Source: Rhabdornis inornatus
Taxonomy: Eukaryota > Chordata > Aves > Passeriformes > Rhabdornithidae
NCBI GenBank assembly: GCA_013397075.1
Contig: VWZS01000175.1
Span: forward strand, 623,689-687,688
Length of the DNA: 64,000 nt
Direction: 5' to 3'
The notes under the pieces are model-generated. The model saw only the letters and a program-made list of their open reading frames with translations. It searched no databases and was not told the DNA's origin. This document shows positions 26,076 through 38,100 of this stretch, piece after piece. The position numbers were made by a program, and so were the translations under genes. Every line of letters begins with the position of its first letter. Positions within the stretch are counted from its first letter, which is position 1.

Positions 26076-27963
26076 CCTGTCCTGCCTGAAAGGGGAGTGG
26101 AGTTCACAAAGTGCAGAGTGGGGAACCTCTCCCAAATATTTCACACCTGACCTCCCTCCCCTTCCTGGGAATGTAATCCTGCCTGGGAATAAATCCTTAC
26201 TTCAGCGTTTTCCAAACTTCCCTTTCAATTAAATTCATTTTATTGTCCCCACTTGACTTCTTATCTTTCCTCCAGCTCGCACAGACTTCCCAGGTGGCCA
26301 AATCCGACTTTCCATTGGATCTGTGAGCTCAGAACAAAACCAAGGAGACTTTTCCTGCTGGTGGCTGACTCAGTAATTGGGGAGTTTCACAGCTAGGGCT
26401 GGATTTGCCAAGGAAAAGCAGCAGAAGTTTGTTAATTTTGGGAAGGCGTTTTCAGGGCTGGGTGGGGCTTGCAGAGTCCTGGCCAAGCAGGGAAGGAGTT
26501 TGGCTGCAGGGAAATTGGGATGTGCTCCCAAACTGGGCTCCCAGCACAGCTCAGGGCAGGAGTGGCAGAGCTGTCACCCTGATAGCACCAATTCCCATTC
26601 CTGCCTCCCCTGTTTCCAGGGATTTCCTCTGCTGGAGCCCTCTCTGTGCAGAGGAAAGGCACCTGGGATCATCCTCTGTGGCAAAACCCTGAGAATCCTC
26701 AGGGACCAGCTGTGCTGGGCTCACTGCTGCTTAAGAAACTCCTTTTAGTGCTGAAAGATGTGTGAAAAAAGGGAACCTGGCAAAACCACAGCAGAGCAGT
26801 CCAAGGGGAAAGAAAGGGCAGGATAAATCCCCACACCTAAGGATAAATAATCAAACTTTATTTTTACAAAATAGGACCATTTAAATGAGTGTGTTTCCAT
26901 CTTGAAAAAATTAAAAATGTAACTTTATGAGAAAAAAAAAATTATTTTAGGTTATTTTTGTAAATAAGTGATATAGGTTTGTAGTCTGGCTTTTTAAACC
27001 AGTCTGGCTGTTTTTAACTTGTAAAAATATAAATGTACTACTAGGACAGGTTTGTAGTTAAAACAACTGACTCATGTGTTGCTTTTGGTGAAATATTTTA
27101 TTGGCTGTGTTGTATTCCTACTTGTTTGTTGTTTGAAAGTGAAAGGCAGAGAATTGTACTTTTGGGTGCATATAGAGCACGATTTTCCTTAGGACTGTTT
27201 TCCACACGGGTTCTCAGGTGGTGCCAGGAGGTAAAATGAGGGCTCCAGCTTTATCCTGGATTTTCCAGGGTGGGATTTTCCTCCTGTTCTCCTGCCCTGC
27301 ACTTTGGTGTCTCAGCTTGCTCACACCGAGCAGGAAAAGGGAGCATCAGCAGCTGCTGATTCAGGGGATGTGGCTGGGTCAGTGCTTTGTGCCGAGCTGC
27401 TGCTCCAGGGGCTGCGCACAAAGGATCCAGGACAGCAAACAGAGCTGGGATCTGGTGGCAGAGGCCATCTGAGTGACACAGCTGATGTCACAGCCTGGTG
27501 ACATGAGCCACTGTGCCAGCCAGCCCCAGGGAGGCACAAGGCACAGCGAGAGCTCCATGGATCCTCTCCCTTCCCCTGGAAAGTTTTGGCTGGCTGCTGC
27601 TGTTGAAAGCTGTGTGGGATGTCAGCCCTGGAGCTCTCTGGAAGCTGATATTCCAGATATCCTGATACACTGCCAGGGCAACAGGGCTCACTGAAAGGGA
27701 TTTTTGGAGATCCTTTCAGCTGAAAAAGCTTTTCTCCTGGAAGAGATCTGTGGGATGGGATAACACCTCCTGCATGAGCACACATCCCAAATCCGTGCCT
27801 GTGCCTGCACTCGGCGTCCCGTGCAGGGTCTGAGCCCCAAAAACAAACCTTGGTGCTGCTTTGGGAGGATGATGGAGGATTAACAAGTGACAACAAAAGT
27901 GTCACATCGCTCAGGGACCTGTCTGTCACCCCAACCTGCTTCCTGTCTAACCTGTGCACCTTT
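26076..27963. other. Non-coding stretch without recognisable gene
   Basis: Relatively GC-rich sequence at 26.4-26.75 and 27.2-27.96 kb, with an AT-rich block at 26.83-27.17 kb between. The 229-codon minus-strand frame (27321-28010) starts inside the neighbouring CR1 copy and shows no domain; I treat it as chance. No CpG island is visible. Confidence 0.6.
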
Positions 27964-28303
27964 ATCCTGGAGAAAAGGAGGCTCAGGGGGGCCCTTGTGG
28001 CTCTGCACAACTCCCTGACAGGAGGGGACAGCCAGGGGGGAGTCAGGGAACAGGGACAGGAGGAGAGGAAATGGTCCCAAGTTGTGTCAGGGGACAGTCA
28101 GGCTGGAATTTCCCCATGGAAAGGGTGGTCAGGCACTGGAACTGCCCAGGGAGGGTTGGAATCCCCATCCCTGAAGGTGTCCAAGGAATTCCTGGGTGTG
28201 GCACTCAGTGCTCTGGGGACAAGGTGGGCACCAGGCACAGCTTGGACTGGATGATCTTGGAGGGCTTTTCCAACCATAATAATTTCCTGATTCTGTGATT
28301 CTG
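27964..28303 (+). mobile_element. CR1 LINE fragment, second 3'-end type (about 340 bp)
   Basis: A plus-strand CR1 3' end that includes the last part of the coding region and the UTR. Landmarks are CTCTGCACAACTCCCTGACA at 28001, CAGGGAACAGGGACAGGAGG near 28044, CATGGAAAGGGTGGTCAGGC near 28116, GAAGGTGTCCAAGGAATTCC near 28173, GGCACTCAGTGCTCTGGGG near 28200, GATGATCTTGGAGGGCTTTT near 28250, and the tail CTGATTCTGTGATTCTG. It is one of the two most complete copies of this subfamily here, with the copy at 59826. No intact reverse transcriptase remains. Confidence 0.93.
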
Positions 28304-28479
28304 CAATAAAACGATGGGGACAAGGCAGAAACAGTGGGAAAATGTCAGTGGGAATGAGGCACAGGAGGTCACCTTCCCTGACCTGTCAGAGGGGTCTCAC
28401 CTGGCCAGGGGTGGAGCTGCTCCAGCCTCTCTGCACCCCAATTCCGTGCTCAGCCATCCCCCTGTTCAGCTGCTGAGCA

Positions 28480-28740
28480 AAAATGACCTTTGGGATTAAA
28501 TGCTGACCGCAGGGACTCCTCTCATTCCTCATGCAAACACTGCGTGGCCTGGGGAAGGGTCTCGATTTTCCTGCGCCTCTCTGGTGCGTCTGCAAACCTG
28601 CTAATGACCCTTCATTCCTTTTCTTGTACCGTCCACTAAGCTGCAGGCTTGGGAATTGTCTGTTAATGTGTTTAGACAGTGGCCAGGGCTTCAGCAGCGA
28701 TCCTCAGGTACAGACTGATTCGAAGTGACAGCAACAAAGA
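28480..28740. promoter_or_regulatory. Candidate conserved non-coding segment
   Basis: About eight CpG sites in 260 bp, in otherwise AT-leaning sequence. There is a POU-like CATGCAAAC near 28530 and a TGTTAATGTGTTTAGACAG stretch near 28660. CpG normally decays in methylated non-coding DNA, so retention hints at constraint or hypomethylation. That is inference; no conservation data were available. Confidence 0.25.
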
Positions 28741-28866
28741 CCAAAAAGTTGTGCAAATATTTCAGACATGAGCTGAAAAAACCCTGAGTTATTCAGTGTC
28801 AAACACTTTAACTGCGTGTTCTGAACAGACCAAGCTGGTCCTGCTGCAGACATCGAAATATTTTCC

Positions 28867-28882
28867 TTTTTTTTTTTTTTTT
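28867..28882. repeat. Poly-T tract
   Basis: A run of 16 T, followed by five A. Confidence 0.9.
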
Positions 28883-31389
28883 AAAAATATGGCAGAGCTT
28901 TTATGAAGCTTCATCTCATCATTATTAGGAGTGTTAATCCTTCTTACTTCTCTTTTCTAAGGAAAATGCGTTGGAAGCTGGTGTTGAGGCAAGAGTGGGA
29001 AAAGATGCAGTCAGCCTCAGGTTATTGGGAATACAATGGTATGGAAGTGGTTTTCCTTTATATAGGGAACTGCTAATTGGGTGTTAGGGGCTGCTAACTT
29101 TATAGTCTTGTAAAACTGCACCGACTGGGGCTGACACTTGTGTAAAGCCTCCAGGGAGAAAAGCCAAATTTTCCTGTGGCTCCACGGAAAAGATTGGGAA
29201 ACCAAGGGAAAGAGCAGTTGTTGTGCTGTTTGTGCTTCAGGAATTCACAGTTCTGTAATTTAAAAGCAAGATTTCAGATATCCTCGTGATGTTTGCAAAC
29301 TAATTGTAAATGTTCCTGCTGAAAACAGCAGAACAAATTTTAAAATGGCCTGAAGCTCATTTGGACGTGGCCAGAACAACTCAAATTCCCAGAATTTGGT
29401 TTTCAGAGAACCAACAAGTGGAAATACATCTCCTGTGAGTTGGTGCCAGCACAACCCAGGCAGCAGGGCAGCCCGGAATTTGTATCTTGGGCACAAAAAT
29501 GGGTAAATATAGTTTATTATATAAATATAATAAATAACTAATTTTCTAGATACAGAAAAAAGCAGTATTTTCTCCACACAGAGATGGAAAGAGTCTGTTG
29601 TTTTAAACACAGAGCACTCAGTTTGTGCCTCTTTCCTTGCTTTAATAACAGGAATGACAGTGAACAGGTCTTGAGGATTTTTAGAAATCAAATCTTTCTG
29701 AGAAAAAAAAAAAAGAAGCAAAGCATCATTTTCTTAACTTTTAAGATGTGTTAAGAGTGAATAAATCTGAGTATTGGGCCTTGAGGGACTGCAGTGCTGG
29801 GCTTGTACAGGTGCACAGTAGTAAAGGCAATAAAACACCCAAAGTATTCAGTGCTCTTGATTTCTTCAGATCAATTACTGAGTTCTCCTGTATGGAAACT
29901 GCACCAGCAGAGATGTCCCCACTCCTTGGAAAGATGGAATGGGACACGATGTTCCTGAAGGCTCAGGATGGTGAGGTTAGGGATAAACCAGCTCTAGGTT
30001 TGTTTTTTTTCTGAGATGGACCACGGAAGTGTGAGTTTTGTAAATAAAATATTGCTGTTAGAGGAGTGGAGTGCTTCCCTGCCACTCTGCTCCCTGGGAC
30101 ACTGGCAGGGCCATGGTGAGCAGTGGTTTGGGATGGTGATTTATGGCCTTGGACTGCCACAGCCAAGTGTCTGTGCTCAGAAAGAGAGAAAATGACAGCA
30201 GAAGTGGGTGAGAGGTGACAAGTGTCCTCCAGGTGACAAATATCTGTGTGTCCCTTTGCATCTGAGAAATGGGTAACGACTAAATGATGGTGGAAAGAAA
30301 CATTTTGTACATTCTGGGGGAAAACCTCAAAGCCGTGATGATTCTGGGCACTGCAAATCCTTGATTCTGGGTGGGGATAAACCTCACTCTGGAGCTGTGG
30401 AGAAATGATGATATTATATTTAATATCATATCACCAGCAGAAATTATGTTTATCAGGGTGTATCCTTCCAGTGCCTCACATCTCTCTGGCACAGCAGCTG
30501 GCCAGATGTGCATCCCAGACTGGAACAGAGCCAGGACCAGCCTGGACACCAAGACATGACACTGACCTCCTTATTGCCAGCAAAATTCCCTCAGACAGGA
30601 GAAAGAGGGGTGAGGCTTCCCAGAAAATTTGCTTTTCCTCTGGATACCCAAGCTCTGCAAGGACTCAGATGGGACTGAGAATTGGGCCCTGCATGACTTA
30701 GATGAACAGAGGAAGAGCCCTGGCTGGCTCTGCTGGGGCCATGCAGAGTTCCCAGAGCTCCCCAGCTCCCAAATCCCACTGCAGCTGGAGGAAGTTGTGT
30801 CTCCAGCAGTCGTGCAGGCAGCAATAATGTTCCCATCACTTCCACAGCCTTCCCCATCCCTCCAAATGCAGCAAATCCCACCACTGCAGCAGTGGCACTC
30901 CCTGGCTGTGTGCCAGGTGTCTGGGAGGAAGGAGGGGTAAATCCCAGTATTATTCTTAGTCAGGGAAGGAAATGAGTGATTAAGTGTACATGGGACTCAC
31001 GAGTGTCCAACTTATTATCAGTGCTGGCATTCCAGCTATGCACAGCACATGGATGAGGCAGAGGGAAAGTATTTCCTGATGGCTGCCTCTGCCTTTCTTC
31101 TTGCCTGATGCAGAGATAAGGCCCTGCCCCGATGGGTCTGTGCTGGGAGATACTGAGATTGATTAGGTCTGTTACCGAGGGAATAGGTCAGATCCTCACA
31201 GTCCAAAGCTCAACTTCAACTTTGATAGCTCTCAGGCTGTGCTTTTATGTTTTTCCTCCCCTCAAAAAGAGCTTTTATATCTACAAAGAGATGTTGAACT
31301 CCTTGAGAAAAATCTGCTTGCAGAAGCAAGATGGGGAAAAAAAACCCCAGCACTGATGCTTTACCTACAAATCTTCGTGGCTTTTGTAG

Positions 31390-31467
31390 TGACATTTAGT
31401 CTGTGCTCAAATGTCAGCTAAACCACCAAGGTGGTGAGCATCTCACACAGTGAGATGCTCATCACCT
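31390..31467. other. Cluster of three palindromes including an 18-bp near-perfect hairpin
   Basis: The main element has arms at 31429-31446 (AGGTGGTGAGCATCTCAC) and 31450-31467, separated by the 3-nt loop ACA. Seventeen of 18 pairs are Watson-Crick and one is G-T. Just upstream, ACCACC/GGTGGT (31422-31435, 2-nt loop) overlaps the left arm and would compete with the big hairpin. Further upstream, TGACATTT/AAATGTCA (31390-31397 with 31409-31416) forms a third perfect inverted repeat. The stem is too short for a typical microRNA precursor. Function is unknown. Confidence 0.8.
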
Positions 31468-32600
31468 GGAGTGACATCTTCCCTCTCTATTTTTATTTAC
31501 TTCAAACATTAAACAGAGTTTAAATGATTTAAATATATGTCTGTATATATAGTCATAATTCAAAGGTTGTTTCTTAGAGGGCTGCTCACTTTTTAAACTG
31601 ATTTCAGTGAAGTTTGTGCCACACACTAGCAGAATTCACAGCTCCAAGCACAGGTTTGAAGACTGCAGTGCAGTCCAGGTTCTGGCTGTTCTTTTTTAGG
31701 TTTTCCAACCCAGAATCAAAGTGTTCAAGTGGTTTGTGGTTCCTCAGGACACAGCCTGTGGTGCCAACAGGAATGGTTCTCCCTGCTGCAACTCTCTGGC
31801 TTCATCTTCTAAAACTTGAAACCACTGTCAGGATTGACAGGAACCTTTACTTGGATTTTTAGATGGATCATTTTTAACAACTCATCAGCAAACTCTACTT
31901 GTGGTACAGAGGGAGGCTGTGAGGAATCAGGAATTCAGGAATCCCTGTTGCTCTCACATCTGTCCATATAAAAGTTTGATGGAGAGGGTCCAAGGAAGTA
32001 GCAACAAGGTTTGGAACCCACAGCCTTAAAAGTATGGATTGAGTGATGGGAAATGTCCTCTGTGGACCAGCATGGCTGGAAATGAGGAAAATTACTTTCC
32101 CACTGAGAATAGTTTACTGCTATGCTCTTATATAATATTGTGGGATATGAGGGAGAGGTCTCTGCTGTCCCTGGAAAGTTGCAGGTGATTTGGGACATCT
32201 CTGTGTGAATGGGGTTTGCTAACACAGTGCTCTGGAGCACTTACATCTTTAACTGGAGATGCCTTTGGAATACCTGTTCTGGCAGCTCTAGGAACGCCTT
32301 CAGAGCTGCCTTTGGCATCCTTTGGTCTTTTGTGGTTTTGTTTGCTTTGCATCTCACGTGGCTGTTTGTTTCCCAGAGATGTGGAGTTGTTTATCTGGAT
32401 CATCAGGGAATATCCAATCTGTTGACATGTAAATACAGCAGCTGTTATTTGTAGAGCTTTTGTGGTCGCTGATCTACAAATTATTCCCAGGTTGTTATCT
32501 TTGCTATTGTATTGCACTGCTCGCTGTTGTAAAGTACATTTATGTGGTTTTAATGTGTCCTGGATATTAAAAATAGCAGGAGTGAATTGTAATCAAATGG

Positions 32601-32683
32601 TTCCTGGGATAGTGGAACGTTTCCCTGCCTGTGGAAGTAGATGATTTTTAAAGTCCTTTCCAACTCAGAGCATCCTGGGATAA
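32601..32683 (+). mobile_element. Degraded CR1 LINE tail (about 80 bp)
   Basis: Plus-strand remnant of a CR1 3' UTR. It reads CCTGGGATAGTGGAACGTTT, GTGGAAGTAGATGATTTTTA, and AAGTCCTTTCCAACTCAGAG with the tail CATCCTGGGATAAT. It is short and diverged, so an older copy; the boundaries are approximate. Confidence 0.7.
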
Positions 32684-34912
32684 TGTGAAGTTGGATATTA
32701 CTCCTTACTTACTAACTCCAACAGGATCCTGTGATGTAAATGAACCCCGAGTGATCACATCTCTGCTCTAATGCTCTCAGAGCTCCCCTGACACAAGGTG
32801 CTAGCTGGGAAGGTGATTTTTGGGAAGATGTTCATCCTTCTGCTGTGCAGGAGGGCTGGAAGTGTTTGGGGAGCTGAACCCGAATCCTCAACCCCAACTC
32901 ACGGAATCTTCCGGAGTGCTGGCTGTGGCTCCACCTGGCTTCTGCAGGGAGATGTTTGGAAAGAGGAAATCACTCTGGCAGAATTGATCAACACAGTAGT
33001 CACTTTTTGGTGTCCTGCAGCCATCTCTGAAAACATGGAAGTGTTTGGAGCCCTGGAGTCGCAGCTGAGGTTGGGCATCGCTTTCCACGGCTGCAGAGCA
33101 GAGCCCCAAGTGCTGAATTGCACTGCTGGAGCCAAGTTTTGTAAGCAGCCTCTCAGTTTTTCCTTCCCATCCATTATCTTTACCTCAGGGAGGTGACTCA
33201 GAGGGTGAAGGTTGCTGATGTGGATCAGGTTTGTGGGCCAGGCTCACAGCCCCAGCGTTTCCAGATCCCGGATCCCGGGATGGCTTCACGGAGCAGCTTG
33301 GAGCACCACGTTGTTGCAACATGTTAAATTGCTTTAAACACCATCAACCTCCTCATCATGCTTGGGGTTGATCATTGCCATATTTGTAAAAGGAAAGCTG
33401 AAGACATTTTCTTGGCACAGTCCAAACTCCACCACACAACCCTGTAACGTGATCCGGGGCTGGAGGAGCTTTTGGGACTTGTAGGGAAATGAACCCTGGG
33501 AGCCTCAGTGTGGGGATGCTGCCGTGCAGGAGGCTGAAACCCTCCAGGATGTAAAGACTTTGAAAGCAGTAATTTCACTTTGTTGAATTATGTTTAGGCA
33601 GTTTTACTTCCAAGACCTTCCAGGTTCATTCTGGTTATTTCGGAGCCTGTGTGACACCCCCCAGATAACATAAGTGGCTGCTGTTTACTTTTGCTCTTAA
33701 AGTCTGCATTTAAAGAGAGCCTGGAGGTGTGCATTTGTTTTTATTAACACTTGGCATGGCCCAAAATGCACAGTCTTGATAAAGACAGGGTGGCTGAGGT
33801 GGCTGTTAACTCCAGAGGTTTCTGCATTTGTTTTCCATCCATCCCTCACAGATCCTGCAAAGGGAGAGCTCCAGCTGGCTCAGCAAACTGTAAAAGAAAA
33901 GCTCTGAGGTGAATACAGAGATTATTGTACTCAAAAACCTCAAATCTCATTTGTCAGCTAAACAGCATTAGAATTAAAATACAAAAAATAGTGAAAGATA
34001 AATATTTCAACAATATCACTCCACCGAGGAGACTTTTCAAACCTCTGCATTACTGAACACCACCACCATGTATTTCTAATAAAATGTCCTGTGGATTTAA
34101 ACAATGCCTTCAGTCATTCAATGAGGAGCTTCTGGAATACCATTGTTCCCAGGCATTGCTTTATTTTGTGGGTAACTCTCAAGTTTCAAAGCTATTAAAT
34201 GTTATTATTGAGCCACCTCTCCTGTCCCCCTGCCATTCTCTCAGCAAGCCTGTGCCACTCTGCAGCCCCTGTGCATTAGACTGTTGAGAAATGAGCAGGT
34301 GAATGAGCTTTTTGTGCTCTTGGCCACTGGGATTTGGGAAACCAGGAATGGAGGTTTCTATTGCCCCAGTGGGTTTTTAACTCTCTGAATTCCTGCCTTA
34401 GGACAAGGTGGGTTCAGCACATCCTGTGTGTTTGCTGCTCCATGGAGCGTTGTGATGGAGCCTCTTCTCTTCCTGGGAGTTCTGCAGGATTCTGATTGAA
34501 TCTTTCTGATTCTGTAGGAATCCTCTGATTGAATCCTTCTGGCCACTTCAGCAGGAGAGTTTTGGATTCCAACCTTTTAATATTTTTCCCCTCCTGAAAC
34601 ACTTTACATTTTAACATCCTGTAGTTCTGCTGTCTTTTGGTGAGTTGCCAGGCCTTAATTTGGGAATTGGATTAGCAGGTAGGTGATCAGCACAGAACAC
34701 CAAAATTACCAAGCTAAATTCTGGAGGAAGGAAGGAAAAAGGAGATTATACTGCAGTCTTACTAATGCCTTTAGACATGCTCCAAAGTGAGACAGTGACC
34801 TATAAATAAACATGAGCTAATAGATTCCCATCATACTGTCACGCTTTGGGGTGATACTGTACTATAAATAAATGTAAACTATAAATAAATTATAGCCATA
34901 AACAATAAACAC
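32684..34912. other. Non-coding stretch without recognisable gene
   Basis: A 132-codon plus-strand frame (32798-33196) starts with a hydrophobic stretch but shows no recognisable domain and has overlapping frames on the minus strand. An imperfect 32-bp duplication built on TCTGATTGAATC lies at about 34490-34540. The segment 33630-33800 has AT-rich, TF-site-like texture, but nothing that I can name. Confidence 0.6.
34800..34895. promoter_or_regulatory. Cluster of three MEF2-like CTATAAATAA sites
   Basis: The decamer CTATAAATAA occurs at 34800, 34862 and 34879 and fits the MEF2 consensus YTAWWWWTAR. The last copy is part of a short palindrome, CTATAA-ATAAA-TTATAG (34879-34895). The region is AT-rich, so chance or simple-sequence origin is quite possible. 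Confidence 0.3.
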
Positions 34913-35132
34913 GGCTGGAGCTGTGTCAGGGGAGGCTCAGGTTGGATTTTGGGAAAGGTTTTTCTCCCAGGGAATGGGCACAGCCCTGAGGCTGCCAGAG
35001 CTCCAGGAGTGTTTGGACACTGCTCCCAGGGATGCCCAGGGTGGAATTTTGGGGTGTCCTGGGCACAGCCAGAAGTTGGACTGGGTGATCCTTGTGGATT
35101 CCTTCCAACTCAGGATATTCCCTGATTCTGTA
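34913..35132 (+). mobile_element. CR1 LINE fragment, CR1-X-like 3' end (about 220 bp)
   Basis: A plus-strand copy whose end reads GTTGGACTGGGTGATCCTTG, then GGATTCCTTCCAACTCAGGA, and the tail TATTCCCTGATTCTG. This CCTTGTGG...CTTCCAACTCAGGATATT ending is the CR1-X-type tail, also used at the 3' end of passerine SINEs. The upstream part (CAGGGGAGGCTCAGGTTGGA, CTGCCAGAGCTCCAGGAGTG) shows that this is a LINE and not a SINE. No tRNA-like head is present. Confidence 0.88.
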
Positions 35133-38100
35133 TGTAAAATATCCTGAAATTTGCTGCAGAAAACATATTTTTCCTCTCTTTCCTTAAAATCACCCCAAAG
35201 ACTTCCCAAATCTGTCTGGAAGCTCTGAGAAACTCCTTTGAATGAAAGACATTAATAAAATGAACCCCCCAAACCAATACCCATCCCTCAGCCTCAAGGC
35301 CACACAGTTTTCCAGCACTCTAAGGACTTGGAGAGTGGGAAGGGATGTACAGGGATGTGTTAGCTCAAAATTTATTTGTAATTATTATGATTCAGCCTCT
35401 GTTAATGGTTACCACACGGTGCCATTTCAGATGCCACATTCTCCCCTCCAAGCTCAGCTCTGTGGGAAGTGCTGATTCCCTTGAAGTGGGTGGTGTTGGA
35501 TAGGAAAGGGGAAAATCCAAGAGAAGAGAGGAGATGTTTTAACATAGAGCAAGGCAGTTCTGGGTGAAGCTGAGAAATGGAAAACACAGAGCAAGAGTCA
35601 GGAATGAAAAATCCTCATGGCAGGATTTGGTAGCCTCGAGGATTAACTGTAAAAGTAGGTGGTGGGAACTCTGTGCTTGGTTTAGCTGCAGCACCATGAA
35701 ATAAACTTTTCAGAGTGCAGGAGGGAATAATTTTGCATAGGGAAGAGGCAGGAGTAGATGGAAATGTTGCTGATTTCCCAATAGAAGAGGAGAAAGTGAG
35801 ACACTCAGACTGGTTCATTGAATTTCAACATGATTTCACTCCATGCTTGTTGCCAGGTTAACCAGCAATTGTTGATTAAACAAACTGAAAAGCATTCTTC
35901 TGGCCAGGTCTGACCATGTCACCATTTTGGGGCTTTTTATAAGGTGTTAAATGAGATTCTGACATCCGTGGATGTGCAGATGGGATGATGTGAGCCTCAG
36001 AGACCCCGAGGGTCTGACCTGAGTCACTGGGACTGTCAGGACAGCAAGCTCATGCATTTTGGAAGCTTTTTGACCATTTAAAAAGCACTCAGCCCAAATA
36101 GTTAATCTGTCTGTGTCTCTCTTCCCCCTCCCCAAGATTCAAAGAGAAGGGAGCCAAGAAAAAATTTATTAGAGCACAGCATGCCCATTCCTTTTTCTAA
36201 TGTTAACTAGGAGTGTTGGATTCAGTTAAAATCCAGTGTTAAAATGGAGAGGAATTTAACCTCTTACTCCCCAGCAGTGAACAATCAACACAATGCCTGT
36301 GCCAGGCACAGCTGATCTGTTGATTTTTGTTGTATTTGGGTTCAAAACCACACATTGTCACCTGAAGGTGGAGTGGCTTCAGCCAGAAGAGCCATTCAAA
36401 AGCAGATGAGCTCTTCAGGCAGCAAAAACCGATCTTGGAGTCCAACTGTGGAACATCCAAACCCGTGTGGAGTGGGGGCTGCAGAGCCCCTGACCTGCAG
36501 ATCAAAGGCTGGTTTGAAGCCTTGCTCCAAGCCCTGGTGGGACATAAAAGTCAGCACCTCCAGCCCAGCTCCTGCAAGGGCAGCACTCAGGGAATGTGCC
36601 AGGGGCTCCTTCCCTCCCCAGCTCCCTCTGGAACAGCGTGTGCATTGTGGAGAAATGAAAGCAGCATCCATCCTCCCCGTGCTTTGATCCCAGGGTTTGA
36701 TCATTGCATCTCTCTTACCATTTCCAGGCACAGATGGACAGAGGGACATCTTCCAGCATTCCTCTCTTTGCTGGTAGATAGGAGTGTTTAAGCTTTTATT
36801 ACCTGTAAAAATCTATAAATATAGGAACAGAAGAGCTGTCACATAGAGGTTTGTGCTTCTCCTGATCTACGCAGGCTGACACACAACACTGGGATTAATG
36901 GGGTCAAAAAAAATACCCCAAACCCCTCCATCCCCTCCTGTGCTCCTGCTTTCCAGGAAATCCTTGGCACCAGCAGGTATCAGTGATAAGGACACCAGGG
37001 TGGCCTCCTTTGGAGCCAGCATCCCTCAGCCCTTGCTGGGTTTCAGCTGGAGCCAGGGAATCACCAGAGCTCACTGCTTTTTCCTTCTGGCCAGCTTTTA
37101 CTATTCCCTCCCCCAGGAGTTGTCCAGCATGAGCAATGTGAAATAGAACCCAGTGAGAGCCAAGAGCTGGCTTTCCTAGGGATTTATTCCTTATGGCATC
37201 CACTGCAGCCTCAAGTGGAAAGCCCTTTTCACATCTGGAGCATTTACAAAGCACTTTTTGCCTCTCTGGAGACTCTGGGGTGGTTGTCAGGGCTGAGCTC
37301 ACAGCTCTGTCACAGCACATGGAGGATTTCTCTCCTTTATCCACCCATTTGTATCAGCAGGCAGGAATTTCCTCACAAAGCCCTTCTGCTCCTTGGGGAG
37401 TACAGAGCCAACCCAGAAGGGGTTAAATAGGGCTGGGATGCTGCAGTAGGGCAAAAATTAATTGTTCAGCCTCAATTTGCCCAGCTCCATCCTCTCCATG
37501 TGCTTTCCTCAGCTGCATCCAAGACAAGTTCTCCCTTCCCTTCCCTTCCCTTCCCTTCCCTTCCCTTCCCTTTCCCCTTTCCTCTCTCAGATTTCCTGGG
37601 TTTTGCTGGCTCTGCCTTCATCATCTCCTCATTAAATTCCCAAACAAATGACTTTGTGTGTTCCCATCCCTCTCCCCTCATGCGTGGAAGGAGCTATTCC
37701 AGAAATCCTCCCGACAAAACCAGCCTTGTTATCAGTGGGGTGGGGAGGGCTGAGCCCGGGCTGGTCACACTGACCCCAGTGTTCCCGAATTCCCAAATTC
37801 CTGCTGGCACAGCACTGGAGCTGCTGAACGCCCTCCCCGGTTTGATAAGGCAGAGCTGCAGTGGATGGGGTGGATTTGCACATCCTGGGGTGTTCCTGGA
37901 GGGCAGTGAGGAAAAGGGATGAGTGGGATGGGTCCCATTAGTGTGGATAAAAAGGGGATTTAAATCAGGTGATAAAGGAGCATTCAGTGTTCAGGGCACT
38001 TCTTGGGGAAGTGGATCCAATCCTGCAGTCACAGCCTGAAACAGCTGAGTTTTCTCAGTTCTCTTTGACTCAACAAGAAATCAGAACAACTAACTTGTAA

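Larger units (their letters stand above)
28304..32600. other. Non-coding stretch; one palindrome cluster
   Basis: No credible gene. A CpG-retaining patch lies at 28.48-28.74 kb, a T16 run at 28867-28882, an A12 run near 29703, and a cluster of inverted repeats at 31390-31467. The rest is unique-looking with chance frames only. Confidence 0.65.

Noticed and set aside
27321..28010. A 229-codon minus-strand frame
   Set aside because: Its first part is the antisense of a CR1 fragment and the rest shows no domain; competing frames exist on the plus strand.
31429..31467. The 18-bp hairpin as a microRNA precursor
   Set aside because: The stem and 3-nt loop are too short for normal Drosha/Dicer processing; kept only as a structural curiosity.
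34913..35132. A passerine tRNA-derived SINE
   Set aside because: The tail is of the kind shared by SINEs and CR1-X, but no tRNA-like promoter boxes precede it; the upstream part matches LINE sequence instead.
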